Source of the DNA: Platanthera guangdongensis
Lineage: Eukaryota > Streptophyta > Magnoliopsida > Asparagales > Orchidaceae
Reading direction: 5' to 3'
DNA length: 64,000 nucleotides
Assembly: GCA_039583875.1 (NCBI GenBank)
Contig: CM077155.1
Coordinates: 12,999,046-13,063,045, forward strand
Of the stretch, positions 18,210-29,849 are shown piece by piece; position 1 is the first letter of the stretch; every line of letters starts with the position of its first letter. Under the pieces are notes generated by a model. It made no database searches, had not been told where the DNA came from, and saw only the letters and a program-made list of their open reading frames with translations. A program made the position numbers and the translations under genes.

Positions 18210-20455
18210 CTCCCCCTTGAAGTGAGAAGTGGTGAATAACTCCAGCAGCTCCCGTAACCTTGCACCTGGTCCTTCCGATAGCATCTACGAAGAGATGTCC
18301 AAGACATAGTCCTCGCCCCGCATATCATGGACCATGAGGGAGCCCTCCAGCATCTCCCAAAAGGAGTCATGCTTCCCTCTGCCTTCTTCAGCTTCAACCT
18401 CCACTCATGCATCATAGGAGTATCACCAACTTCCTTGGACCCAGAAGCCCAAGCCTCGTTGCCTCTGAGAGAAGTCACCTCATCAGACTTGGTGTCAACC
18501 ACCTCCTTGATTCTAGTGGGGTCATCACAGCCAGAAGTCCCTTGCTCGACCTGAGGGCTAACAAGGAAACACGGGACCAAGTCCGCCGTGTTCCCTTCGC
18601 TATATCGAGCTGGTGGCTTACTGATCCTCTTCGATCTCCGAAGAACCTGATCATGGCTAACCACCTCCGCTGCTTTTGAACCAGCTCCGTTCCCGGGCAA
18701 ACCCGGAACAATGCTCCCTTTGTTCCCTGAACAAGACGCCTCCTTACTGGAACCAAGAGCACCTGGAGCAACGCTCCCCCTGCTACCTGAACCAGAAGAC
18801 TCCCCTCTTGAACATGAACTGCCTGGAACATTGCTCCCCTTGCTTCCTGAACAGGAAGCCTCCGCCTTTGAGCCAGAAGGTCCTGGAGCATCGCTCCCCC
18901 TTCTTCCCGACTCTGACGCCTTTGCCCCGGAGCTAGAACAACCTGGAGCACCTGGTGACTCAGGCAACTCCACTTCCTTAGCAGCAGCCTCCTTCAGCCC
19001 ACCATCTAACCTGCTTAACTCTAGCTCCACATAAGAGCTACCCCAATACGGCGTCAACTCATCAAAATCAATGTCTCTCGACACTATGAGTTTCTTCGTC
19101 GCAGGATCCATACACCTCCATCTTCTTTTCTGCTCATCATACCCAACAAAGACTAGCTTTGTTTTGAGAGCACCCGGAGAATGTATATAGCAGGTAGATC
19201 CAAACACCCGAAGGTGCTTCACTGAGGGCTTCACTCCGAACATTAGCTCATAAGGAGTCTTCATTATGATCGGACTAAGAGGCATCCGGTTGATGACATG
19301 AGTAGCACAGGCTATTCCCTCCGCCCAAAGAGCCTTCGGAACGCCTTTACTCCGAAGCCAACACTTGCAGGTCTCCGTTAACCAACGGATCATCCGAGCT
19401 GCAACACTACCCTGTTGTGAAGTATGTCCACAAGAAAGCTCCATCCGGATCCCTTGCTTCCTGCAAAAGCGTGAGAACTCGGTTGAGGCAAACTCACCAC
19501 CGAAACTTGTCCTCAACACCTTGATCCTCCGGCCAAGCTGGCCTTCGACAAGCTTCTTGAACTCCACAAACAAGCGTACCATGCTGGACTTCGTCTTCAT
19601 AAAGTATACCCAAGTATACCCAGAATAGTCATCAACCAATATCAGCAAGAACCTGCTGCCTCCAAGACTGGCCGTGACGGTCGGTCCCACCAGAGCACAA
19701 TGGACAACCGCCAATGGTGCATTACTCCTGGATTGTGCTTTGTCGACCATGAAGCGATAAGCTCCACTTTCCTGACATCCCGCACACCCCCGACCATCGC
19801 CATAGGATGACAATCTAGGCAAGCCTCTTACGAGTCTTCTTTCCGCCATTGCTTTCAGCTTGTCCATCCCTACATGCCCCAGTCTTTCATGCCAGATAGC
19901 TGCACTATCATTGGCATCCAGCCGATCAGATCCAGAACTAGTTGAAGTCCCAACTACGTTCTTCTCCTTCCTCCCTACCTGAGCAACGTTCGCCGAGAGC
20001 AAGGTAACCTTGCACGCCTTCCGAAGATGACCTTGCTGCTTGCATTTATAGCACCGTGGTCCTTCCTTCCTCTTCCTATCACGCCTAGGAGAAACACTCC
20101 TTTCTTCCTGATATGAAGTAGAGGGACCATCATCAGCAGCAACCTCCTTCACCTTCTTCCTGAACAACCCATCAAGGGAAGTCCAAACCTCCGCAGCTGA
20201 CCGACATCCACTGATGTGGTCCAAGAGCTCCGACGAGATCACCTGCTTGAGAATAGACTCCGCTTTCGCATTTGCCTCCTTCCAAGCTCTCATCGCCTCA
20301 GCATTGCCAGCAGTATCCTCTTGTCTTCCTGCTCCGCATACAACCTCCCAAAGGTCCTCGCCAAGAAGAAAGCTCTTCATACAGGACTTCCACCGTTCAC
20401 AGTTCGCCTCTGTAAGAAGATCAATACCAAGACAGCTTGCATCCTCCACTGCCAT
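17792..20455 (-). CDS. Copia C fused Gag/inactive-integrase frame
   Basis: From the ATG at 20455 an 887-codon frame stays open through the internal region and about 140 codons into the LTR. Order: short Gag with DLLTEANCERWKSCMKSFLL, acidic linker, zinc knuckle CYKCKQQGHLRKAC, no DSG protease motif, GAG-pre-integrase WHERLGHVGMDKL, integrase core, integrase tail HLRVFGSTCY, long Ser/Gly spacer with internal repeats, then a 100-residue out-of-frame reverse transcriptase remnant lacking YVDD. The three integrase acidic residues are replaced: HCALVGP (D to A), LRTSFGGEF (D to S) and GSVAARMIR (E to A). The frame extends 55 codons upstream of the chosen ATG into the LTR and PBS, which cannot be coding in the usual sense. 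Function, if any, would be Gag assembly or RNA packaging; this is inference. Confidence 0.85.
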   Translation of the reverse strand: MAVEDASCLGIDLLTEANCERWKSCMKSFLLGEDLWEVVCGAGRQEDTAGNAEAMRAWKEANAKAESILKQVISSELLDHISGCRSAAEVWTSLDGLFRKKVKEVAADDGPSTSYQEERSVSPRRDRKRKEGPRCYKCKQQGHLRKACKVTLLSANVAQVGRKEKNVVGTSTSSGSDRLDANDSAAIWHERLGHVGMDKLKAMAERRLVRGLPRLSSYGDGRGCAGCQESGAYRFMVDKAQSRSNAPLAVVHCALVGPTVTASLGGSRFLLILVDDYSGYTWVYFMKTKSSMVRLFVEFKKLVEGQLGRRIKVLRTSFGGEFASTEFSRFCRKQGIRMELSCGHTSQQGSVAARMIRWLTETCKCWLRSKGVPKALWAEGIACATHVINRMPLSPIIMKTPYELMFGVKPSVKHLRVFGSTCYIHSPGALKTKLVFVGYDEQKRRWRCMDPATKKLIVSRDIDFDELTPYWGSSYVELELSRLDGGLKEAAAKEVELPESPGAPGCSSSGAKASESGRRGSDAPGPSGSKAEASCSGSKGSNVPGSSCSRGESSGSGSRGSVAPGALGSSKEASCSGNKGSIVPGLPGNGAGSKAAEVVSHDQVLRRSKRISKPPARYSEGNTADLVPCFLVSPQVEQGTSGCDDPTRIKEVVDTKSDEVTSLRGNEAWASGSKEVGDTPMMHEWRLKLKKAEGSMTPFGRCWRAPSWSMICGARTMSWTSLRRCYRKDQVQGYGSCWSYSPLLTSRGSVEFCEVKVGEWKAWETYPRGLRGLGWRTARSAGMLQAVCSVAAWAVCSRGLRGQQRRSDRPVYAQQAVYSQEVTGRIGMLSAESGLKRTEELELGRPVWQMPWSCSSEAASGSRGDRRSARTGSGGRPVWRDRSSVRL
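18210..18218 (-). other. Polypurine tract of copia C
   Basis: On the minus strand AAGGGGGAG directly precedes the LTR start TGTTGAATTC. Confidence 0.9.
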
Positions 20456-20520
20456 GGTTCTACCACTAGTTTCCTCGACAGACGAGCAACTACTTCCATT
20501 GAGCACTGCTTGACCACTCC

Positions 20521-20541
20521 AACAACCTGGCTCTGATAGCA
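20521..20541 (-). other. Primer binding site of copia C
   Basis: On the minus strand TGCTATCAGAGCCAGGTTG follows the LTR end. It matches the initiator Met tRNA complement TGGTATCAGAGCC with one mismatch. Confidence 0.88.
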
Positions 20542-22411
20542 TGTTAAAATTCAACAAACCGCAGACGCCCCCTTGGATACCCTGCTGAAAACTCAACAAA
20601 CCGAAGGAGAATACGCCCACTTATATGTTGAAAGTTTTCCCGGATCGTGGAGTTAACAGTGGTTATCTCAACAAAGCAGTAACAACCAGCAACACATGCA
20701 GCACAAGCTTCTTTATTGATCAAGAGCAAACTTCTTTACAAGGCGAGACAAACATGGCGAGACATGCTTCACCAAAACCCAACACCGAGAGAGCAGAGAC
20801 AGTTACAAAGACAAGAACAAAAAACAAACCGCGCGGACTCAAACAATCAAGCCGCCGACCTACTGCTGTGGAGTCCGCTCAGTCCGCCAGGTCGCCAGAC
20901 CGCAACCCAAGCCGCGCGGACTCACCCTTACTCCAATGCTTAGCTCTTCACCGCCGGTCTGCACGCCGCCAGACCGCACAAGCTGCGTCACCGAATGGAA
21001 CAGTCCGCCTGCACCGGCGACTTCCCGAACTCCGAACCAAGTCGCCAAAGAGAAGACCGCCTGGTCGCTATCCGCGACCTGCTGTTTACCGCCTGTTGCT
21101 TAACCGCAGAGTTCGCACTGTCCCTGACCGCAATCAGAGCCAAGTCCTGGCTTTCCAGCGCTATCCGCACAACCTGCACAGCACAACCCGGGTCAACTCT
21201 ATCCGCGCGGACACAAAGTCCAGACCGCAGCAACCTGCGCGAGCTCAATTACTGTTCACTTACTTCGGGTAGGTTCCTTTCTTGGTTGTTATTCCGGATG
21301 TGACATGGGTCCTATTTATAGGCACGACGATGAGTATGGTCACCGCCCTTCCCGATAGGATCACCGCCACAACCCGCAGCAAGAACTTATGTGTCCGCCA
21401 GCCCGCGGACACACATGCCAGTTCGCCGCCCTGTGCAGATAGCCAGTCCGCCCCAGCTTCTCCAAGGCCGGACTCCAATATCCAGTCCGCCTTGCCGCCA
21501 GAGACCAAGCCAGGACCACCACAGCCGGACTCCACAAAAAGCCGTGTCCGCCATTCTGCGGACAAGGCATCAGCCCGCAAAACCCAAGCCCGCATCCGCG
21601 CCATCAAGACACCTGCCGAACTCAGCGAACACCCGGCTTCGTCCGCATATCCCAAGTCCATTGCCTAATCACCAAGGCATTGCCGGACTCAGCGGACACG
21701 CCGATCCAGTCCGCTAACAGCAGACTCCAGTCCGCAATACCCGAGTCCATAACCTCATCACAAGGCTAAACCGGACTCAGCGGACAACAGCTCCAGTCCG
21801 CACGCTCCTGCACAAGCAAACCTCCAGTCCGCATATCCCCAAGCTAGCAAACAAGGCAACAGCACTTCCACCAAGCTTGGCGGACTGAGAAGCAGCCCGC
21901 GCTCCACTGCGCGATCTCCTCGGACTGAGCCAACCTGGACTTGGTTCAATTCCCACCAAGTCCAGCCCACTGGCCGCAAGGGCCAGTCCGCACTTACAGG
22001 CGGACACTGGATCTAGCCCGCCATACCGGGCGACCTCCAGATCCTGTCCGCGCTGACCGGCGGTCTCCACGGCTTCCACTTGCCGCTTCACTAGAGCAAG
22101 ACCAAGGCATCTGCCAAACCGGTCTGCCGAGCTCCAGTTCTTCAGTCCGCTTCAAGCCGGACTCCGCGGATAACATTCCTATCCGCCCGGTTACTTCCTG
22201 GGAGTAAACCGCCTGCTGAGCATACACTGGCCTGTCAGACCGCCGCTGCTGTCCGCGCAGTCCGCGCGAACAAACCGCCCAGGCCGCCACAGAGCAAACC
22301 GCCTGCAACATCCCTGCCGACCTAGCAGTCCGCCAACCCAGTCCGCGTAGTCCGCGCGGATAGGTTTCCCAAGCCTTCCATTCACCCACTTTCACTTCAC
22401 AGAATTCAACA
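20542..22411 (-). repeat. 5' LTR of copia C (1870 bp)
   Basis: Nearly identical to 16340-18209. It is followed on the right by CTGCC and the resumed copia A LTR. Confidence 0.95.
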
Positions 22412-23380
22412 CTGCCTCGGGTTGGTGCGGACAGCCATTGAAGGGGGTTTGCTGTCCTGAAGCAGTTGGAGTTTTGCGGGCTGGTGCCTTGTCCGCTTAG
22501 CTTGGGCGGACTGGAGAGGGTTCGTCAACGGTTGCCGTGCTCCTGGCGGTTTCCTTGGTATCCGGCTAAGTCCATGCGGACTCAGCGGACGGTGGTTGTA
22601 TTCGCGCGGACTGAGGGTGGTGTCGCTATCTCTTGGGCGGTGACCACACTCCTCACCTTGTCTATAAATAGGACCCCCCTGGCACATCTACAGTAACCTA
22701 AGTAACTTGTGTGAACAGTAAGTTGGGGTGTGCGAAGTGCTGCGGTCTGTGTTTGCCAGTCCGCGCGGATTGTTTCAGGCTGACGGTTTGCTGTGTGTAG
22801 GTCGCGCGGATAACTTCAAGGAGCCAGGAGTTTGGCTGTGACTTCGGTCAGTGCTTGGAAGTGTGCGGTCTCTGCGGACTCAGCAGGAGGTCGCTCTGCG
22901 GCTTGTCAGTTCTATTTCAACTTTGCCAGCTTCAATAACCTGTCCGCCGGTTTCAGGCGGGTAGGGGAGTTCCTCAGTTCGGGTTCAGCAGGAGGCGAAT
23001 AACGGTCTGTCCGCACGGCCTCGCGGCTTCGGCGGACTCCGTGGTATTCGGCGGATTGCAGCATAGCTTGGGCGAGCTCAGCGGTCTCGGCGGTCTCGGC
23101 GACCTCGCGGTCTCGGCGGACTGGAGTGCTGTCCGCCCGGCTTGTTTTTTGGTTCTTTCTGTTTACAGCTGTAATACTAGAGAAATCATGTCTCGCTATG
23201 TATGCCTCGGTTTGTAAAGAAGTGAATGCATAATAAGACCTTCTTGTGCTTCCATTGTGTTGTTGGGAGCAATCTCTAGTCCTTGGGCTTTCCGCAGGTT
23301 CAGCGTGCGAACTGGGTAGTTCCGAAGATATTAATTTGGCGTTTGGGCTATCTTGCTGACCACGTTGAGAAAATTTAACA
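22412..23380 (+). repeat. 3' LTR of copia A, second part
   Basis: After the CTGCC duplication the LTR continues with GCGGACT motifs and a TATAAATA box at 22663-22670 and ends AAAATTTAACA at 23380. Joined to 15675-16339 the LTR is about 1.63 kb. The next base belongs to gypsy D. Confidence 0.88.
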
Positions 23381-26300
23381 CAGACCAATTAGACGCCACA
23401 GCACCATCAATTGTGGGGATGTATTGATCGGACCGCAACAACGCCTTCTGAAGCGACGACATATGGAACACGTTGTGGAGGTTCTCTAGCTCGGACGGTA
23501 ACTCAAGCCGATAGGCCAATGAGCCAATCATTTCCAATATATTATAAGGACCAACATACCTTGGGCTGAGTTTTTTCACACCACGCACACGTGACACTCC
23601 ATGCATCGGTCGGATTTTCAGGAACACCTTATCACCCACTTGAAACTCCACCATCCGGTGCCTTGCATTATAATACTTCTCCTGTCGACTTTGAGCCTCC
23701 AACATGCGATCCCATATCAGTCTAACCACTGCATCGATATCATCAATATATTCAACACCCAAAGCCTTCGGGTCTTCATCTTGCACCCAAGACAAGGGGT
23801 TTCTACACCTTCTTCCATAAAGAGCTTCATGAGGAGCCATACCGATACTAGCCTGATGGTTGTTGTTGTAGGAGAATTCTACCAAAGGTAAGAGTCTTTG
23901 CACGGCTCTCCTCTATCCAACACACATAATCTCAACATATCTTCCAACGTCTGGATGGTCATTTTAGATTTCTCGTCCGTCTGAGGATGAAACGCGGTGC
24001 TGAAGGTGAGGCGCGAGCCCAAATACGCCTGTACCGCTTTCCACTCCTTGGAGGTGAGCCGACCATCACGATCAGACACGATCGTCTTAGGCACGCCATG
24101 ATACCTTACGAATTGCTCCACAAAGAGGCATACTAAGACATCCACATGAGCTTCTTTCTTCCTTGGGATAAACCGGGCTACTTTCGTCAGGAGATCAACT
24201 ATCACCCACACCGAATCATTTCCTGTGCATGAGCATGGTAACCCAAGGACAAAGTCCGTGGAGATATCCTCAAACTTCCACTCGGGGATGGACAACGATT
24301 GTAGCAAACCACCGGGACTCTTGCATTCCGCCTTCACCCATTGACAAGCTTCACAATGTGTAACAAAATATCGGACATCCTTTTTCATTCCCGGACAACA
24401 CATGGTCTTCCGTAGACCGGCGTACATCTTAGCAATGCCCGAGTGTAGTGAATATTGAGAGCAATGAGCCTCTCTCAAGATATTCTCCTGGATTTTACCG
24501 CCCTTGGAATGTAGAGCCGGCCGCGAAAATAAATGAGGCCGTCTTTTAGCGTATACTCATCCGTAGTCCGATATTTGATTGACTTGATTACCGGGTCCAG
24601 AGCTGCATCCATTCCTTGCTCCACTCTGATTCGATCCCGGGTATCACAAACTATGCTCATTCTTGTCAAGTACTCTGTATACTCTGCCGAAGTAGCATTA
24701 AATATCAACGTAATATCCATCACCTCAATCATCCGAGCCAACTCCATACTCATCAACCGAGACTCTGGGCTAGAACCTGGTACCTTTCTACTCAATGCAT
24801 CGGCCACCGAGTTTGCCTTTCTGGGGTGGTAGTTCATGGTGATAGAAATTCTAACCACCATCGTTGTCTCAAGTTCAACTCCTTCTGAGTATGAACGTAC
24901 TTCAAGTTTTTGTGATCTGAAAAGATCACGTACTGGACGCCTTATAGATAATGCCTCCAAACCTTCAAGGTGAACACCACTGCTCCAAGCTCCAAATTAT
25001 GATCCGGGTAATTGATTTCATGTTTCTTTAGTTGTCTTGAAGCATAAGCAATCACGTATCTGTGCTGCATCAATACCGCTCCCATCCCTTGATATGATGC
25101 GTCAGTGTAAACTTGAAATCCTTCCTTCCTAGATGGAAGTGCAAGGATGGGGGCGGAGGAAAGTCTATTCTTCAGTTCTTAGAACGCCGCTTCACATTGG
25201 GGTGTCCACCCAAATGGCACACCTTTCTTCGTCAAAGAAGTAAGATGAAGAGCAATCTTTGAAAATCCTTTACAAATTTGCGGTAGTACCCGACAAGTCC
25301 AAGGAAACTCCTCACATCGGCCGCCGACTTTAAGAGCGACCAGTCCTTCATGGCACGCACCTTGGCCGGATCCACCGCTAGTCCTGCTCCACTGATCACA
25401 TGCCCCAAGAAAGCAACCTCTTTAAGCCAGAATTCGCACTTGCTGAATTTGGCGAACAAGGCGTGTTCTTTTAATTTCTTCAATACCAAGGTCAAGTGCT
25501 CAACATGCTCCTCCTCGGTCCTTGAGTAGACCAAGATATCATCGATGGAAACAATGACAAAGACATCCAAACAAGGTTCAAACACCTTGTTCATCGGGCT
25601 CATGAAGGCCGAAGTGGCATTTGTGAGCCCAAACGGCATTACCGTGAACTCGAACAGCCCATATCTCAAACTAAAGGCCGCTTTCTGGATGTCACCTTCT
25701 TGTATTCTCAACTGATAATACCTTGAGTGCAAGTCCAGCTTATAAAACCAATGCGCTCCCTCTAGTTGATCGAACAACTCGTCGATCCGAGGTAGCGGAT
25801 AAGTGTTCCGCACCGTCAACCGATTGAGTTCCCGATAGTCTATGCACAAACTCATGGTTCCATCGTTCTTCTTCACGAACAATACATGGGCTCCCTAGGG
25901 TGACGAACTGGGGCGAACGAACCCTGACTCTACCAGTTCTTGCAGTTGAACTCTAAACTACGCGAGTTCCTTCGGGGCCATTCGGTAAGGGGCCTTGGAT
26001 ACCGGCTTGGCACCCGGGTACTAGATTTATCTGGAAGTCAACCTCTCTATGCGAGGATAATCCTGGCAGTTCCTCAGGAAATACCTCGGGGAAGTCCCGC
26101 ACTACCCGTATGTCTTTTATATCCAATGTTATCTCCTTCAACATGAACCAGATCATGAAGACTTCATCCCCCTTCATATGAGATTTTACTGTCTGAACTG
26201 AAGATAGCAACATGCGAGGTGGGAAGCTAATACCTTGGAAGATGGCATCAGAGTCCCCATGTCTCAAGTAGATTCGTTTCTCTGCACAGTCAATCCTTAC

Positions 26301-26577
26301 AAAGTGCCAGTCCAACCACGCCATGCCCAAAATGATGTCAAACTCCGGCATTCTCAAGACCGTGGCAGGTGACTCAAAGGTCTTTCCTTCAATGAATATC
26401 TCGAACTCGCACTTAGAGGTTGCAATCATCTCTGAGCTGTCCAGTAGATGCACTCGTCGAGCTACAACAGTAAAGTACTGCATACCTTCTTGGTTTTTAA
26501 TGAAGTCCGCCACACCAATGACTGTATGGCACCGGTATCGAATAGAGTGTAGGCCAGTTTCTCACTAACCATTACGC
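23381..26577 (-). pseudogene. Pol of gypsy D, degraded
   Basis: Read from 26577 downward: protease with LFDTGA (about 26545), protease tail FDIILGMAWLDW, reverse transcriptase from LFVKKNDGT through [35 protein letters not shown] and the active site SIDDILVYS (normally FIDD), thumb [10 protein letters not shown], a disrupted RNase H, integrase zinc region, integrase core and tail ending at GAVASNWSV where copia A begins. Defects include a TAG in place of a Trp codon near 25890, frameshifts near 24500 and 23900, and the integrase E replaced by K in the HPQTD segment. It is useful as the complete counterpart showing what G1 lost. Confidence 0.88.
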
Positions 26578-27133
26578 CTATGTATAATGATTGTGAAGGG
26601 TCAATACTGATTCCTAGAACAAACTTAGGCAGAATAAGGTCGAATGTTTAATTTCTTCCTCGTAGTCCCCATCCTGCTTCAATTAGTCCTTCAGCGAGTC
26701 TCTTTAACGCTTGTCTGAACACCCAAAAGACCCGCTTCCAACCACTTTAACATATCCATTATCTCCACCAAGCTCAAGTTTGCTATAAACAAAAGTTGTT
26801 GCCCGAGGAAATCTACCATGTTTATTATCTCCGCTAGATTCAATATCCGCTATAAACAAAAGTGCTTGCCCTAGGGGATATCACAAGAATTTATATAATC
26901 GGTTTATATACCTAGGGTCGTCAAAACTTCAGAAGATCAACGTATAAAGATACGTACCTAAGGTCAGGTTGGCTAATCTTAAGGTCAAAGTTGGACAAAC
27001 TTAGTGTGAATTACATATGGGCACACCACTGCTTCCGCTACGTCAGTTTGTCCGCAAACTGACAAATCGAATGGGGGTGGTACCATTGTTGAATGACTTC
27101 TTTAGTTGAGGATCGTGGTAAAATGATAGCATT
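26578..27133 (-). other. Leader of gypsy D without gag
   Basis: This 556-nt stretch lies between the 5' LTR and the protease exon. Next to the LTR, the minus strand reads AATGCTATCATTTTACC, a decayed relative of the Met-tRNA primer site. No zinc knuckle or capsid codons are visible, so gag was lost. The stretch ends at TACATAG, which matches the splice acceptor position before protease in G1. Confidence 0.65.
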
Positions 27134-27440
27134 TGTAAGACCCCCCCTCCCGAATCCTAAAACACGGCACGAAGGGGGGTCTTACGCCCGGAACAGCCGC
27201 CTTGCGGTAGCATTAGCACTCGAGCTAACCTGTACCGCAAGACGCCTATTCCGCCGGCTACAACCAATATCAATATAAACATGCCAACCCAACCATAATA
27301 TAAAGGAGAAGAAGTCAAATCCACACTAAGCACATAGTCCAAATACATCACATAAGAGAAGCTAAAACATGCTTCTACAATATCAGAGTACAACTATAAA
27401 ATTGCCCAATTGGGCTACATCAAAATCTCACAACACTCAC

Positions 27441-27545
27441 ATCCGTAACCGACGGTAGCGACGGCACCGTCACATCAGGCCCTGTCGTCCTGGCCTGGAT
27501 ATCCTGCTGTAGGGTCTGCGACTGCTCTACCTGTGGGGTGACCTC
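27441..27545 (-). CDS. Candidate Gag exon 2 inside LTR (D)
   Basis: It begins after a CCTTTTTAG acceptor and ends at a consensus GTGAGT donor. It reads 35 codons starting EVTPQVEQ and ending PSVTD. Relative to G1 it differs by several residues but not in length or phase, and has no stop. Confidence 0.6.
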
Positions 27546-27780
27546 CTAAAAAGGAATACGTAGCAACCGTTAGTCGAAAATACTAAGTGGCTTCACATCC
27601 GCTCCCCCGGCGAGTCCTCGGCACCGGGCGGAGAAAAGAGCAAGGGTACAAATATAATAATTTATAAAACAGGTACAAGCAGGTGGTAATGGTTCAATAA
27701 GATTAATAGCATTATATTCTAGCAGTTCTACATAAACAATAATAAACTATCAAGTACAAGTATCTACAACAGGAAATTAA

Positions 27781-27881
27781 CTTAACTTATAAGGATGCCC
27801 ATACCAGCTTATAAGTTAAGGATCTGGTTACATAAAAGTAACTCATCATATAAGAGTGCCCATACAAACTTATACGATGAG
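27781..27881 (-). other. Twin hairpins in LTR intron of D
   Basis: Stem CTTAACTTATAAG (27781-27793) pairs perfectly with 27808-27820. Stem CTCATCATATAAG (27842-27854) pairs with 27869-27881 with one mismatch. Loops keep the GCCCATAC core. This is the counterpart of 7504-7604. Confidence 0.7.
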
Positions 27882-29644
27882 GATCTTGTTTGTGCAATGT
27901 TATGTATGGTATGTATGCTATGCAATGACTCACCCATGATCACACACATGCAATTACTATGCCGACATAGACTATAGTTCCCACTATTCGAGCAGGTAGC
28001 TAACCACTCAGGCGTCAGCCGCCGTGGCCATGCGGTGATAGTAGAGCGCGCATATCTACTACTAGGCGGGTATCCACACTACTTTAACTTGGCCTCCGTA
28101 CGCCTCAATGCTAAGAACACAACAGAGGAGCCCATGCTTACTATGGCCCAGCGAGAGCCTCGGGTAGATGTGCACCGAGGACCAAGCCCCGAACTGACCT
28201 TGTGTGACCTGGAAGGAGACTCGAAAGTAAGCACGAGGACCAAGCCCAACTGTTTACTTGGCACGGAAGGAGCCCCGGAACGTAGGCAGCGAGGACTAAG
28301 GCCAACCGCCCAAAGTCTAACTGTCAACTCCCGTCGGTGTGGCGATCGGAGAGCCCGTAGACCTGCCACACTATCCTTAACCCAGGATTACGACACCGCG
28401 TGTCGACTCACACCGCATGCTAATGCCACATCACAATGGCATGGAAGGGGACTCGGAAGTAAGCATGAGGACGTAGCCCAACCATCCACTCGGCACGAAA
28501 GGGGCCCCGGGATATGAACACCATGGACACAGCCCAACCGACCGTCTATACCTCATCTCAACACTAACCCAACTAGTGACGGTCAACACCGCACTTACAT
28601 CCTTCCACAATACTACCCGTAGTGAGACTACGCTCTAAGTATTGGACTACTAAATTTCATTCCATCCATCAAACCTACTCATGGCCATATTTTATCCATC
28701 TATATGTCATTACAAATGATTTCAACATAATATAACATAAGACACATGAATAACGCTCTACCAATTTCTATCAAGTCATTTCGTTTAAGTACGCTTGCTT
28801 CACATTTCAGTTATATGAAATCCAATTAATAATCTTCATCATTCATAGCACTACGGTGATTAACATAAAATAGTTCACCAAAATCTTGAGTTAGTTTGAA
28901 ACGTCGATTCAACCGAATCCAAATCCATATTATATAAAAACCCAGAATTTTAGTGCAAAATAAATCTGGACAGCAAATTCAACCGGCAATTTCCGGAGCT
29001 ACATGAATCCGTTGAAGGCGTGTAACCCCTCGATGGAAAGGTCTTTCCATGTGCTACAACGTTTATGTTCAGACCACAACCCAGATTCAATGGTATCATA
29101 CTTGAAATAATCCTTGAATTCCGCTGCGAACAAAACACAATTTCTGCATGCAGGATTTATCGGACGTCATATTTGTCCAGACTTTCCTGTGGCTACATAC
29201 TTCGCATGAAGGCGTGAAACCATTCGTTGGAAAGGTATTTTCAAGGTCTTCAACTTTTGTGTTTAGTCAAAAGCCCAGATCTGGCAATATCAAATCAGAA
29301 AATGGCCAAGGAGATCGTTGCGCGTAGAACACAAATTCTGTACGCATCTTAAAGATGAATGAACGGCATCGGTTCATCTTCCTCCTCGAGTCGGTCTTCC
29401 AAAATCACACCAGAAATTCCTCCTCCCTTATTCACCATCAAGAGGCCATGACAATTCACGACACCAACCCCCATCTTAGCATAGAAGGTTGGAGAGGTTG
29501 AAGACACCACTAACCTTAGAGCGCAAGCCCTAGAACGGCCTCTTCCTAGAGAAACCAGCATCTCGCAAGTCTAGACTCTTTTGAGTCGACATATTGCCTA
29601 GATAACTACAGATCTAGCACCAAGGGAGAGGGGAGAAATCTCAC

Positions 29645-29704
29645 CGCATTTCCGGCATTTCCACTATTTCCAGCCATGGATCGTGTAACTCTTCTCGGCG
29701 GCAT
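29645..29704 (-). CDS. Candidate Gag exon 1 inside LTR (D)
   Basis: The ATG at 29704 opens 20 codons beginning MPPRRVTRSMAGN and ending phase 0 at a GTGAG donor (29644 downward). It has the same length, phase and position relative to TATA as in G1, with substitutions concentrated in the last eight codons. Confidence 0.6.
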
Positions 29705-29835
29705 CTTCTCCTTCACGGCGGCGGCGGATCTTCTCCTCTAGAATTAGCTACAGTAACTTCCTTCTCTCTACAGGAGTTTCTCTCAGGAAATAGTGGATGA
29801 AATGAGCATGAAAACGGCTAGGGTTTTCATTCCCC

Positions 29836-29843
29836 TTTATATA
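29836..29843 (-). promoter_or_regulatory. TATA box of gypsy D LTR
   Basis: TATATAAA on the minus strand, between the palindromic array and Gag exon 1. Confidence 0.65.
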
Positions 29844-29849
29844 TGAAAA

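Larger units (their letters stand above)
16340..22411 (-). mobile_element. Non-autonomous copia element C (6072 bp)
   Basis: Two 1870-bp LTRs (constant offset 4202) flank 2332 bp of internal sequence. I count about six differences between the LTRs (0.3%), so the insertion is very recent. A CTGCC target duplication flanks it (16335-16339 and 22412-22416). PBS and polypurine tract are present. The internal region codes for a shortened Gag, a zinc knuckle and an integrase with altered catalytic residues; protease, reverse transcriptase core and RNase H are missing. Movement must have used enzymes from another element, plausibly copia A's family, whose LTR ends are alike. Confidence 0.93.
8256..23380 (+). 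mobile_element. Ty1/copia element A, 3' part in three pieces
   Basis: Three pieces join logically into one element: the end of integrase to RNase H (8256-10323), the polypurine tract and first part of the 3' LTR (15667-16339), and the rest of the LTR (22412-23380). They are separated by copia B and copia C, and the left end is cut by G1. Gag, protease and most of the integrase should lie left of the window beyond G1's 5' LTR. A itself interrupts gypsy D: its LTR end TTTAACA at 23380 abuts D integrase-tail codons. The first five bases beyond (23381-23385) are its predicted target duplication. Confidence 0.87.

Noticed and set aside
20456..20620. 55-codon N-terminal extension of the copia C frame
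   Set aside because: It is read from the LTR through the primer site; the ATG at 20455 gives a normal Gag start.
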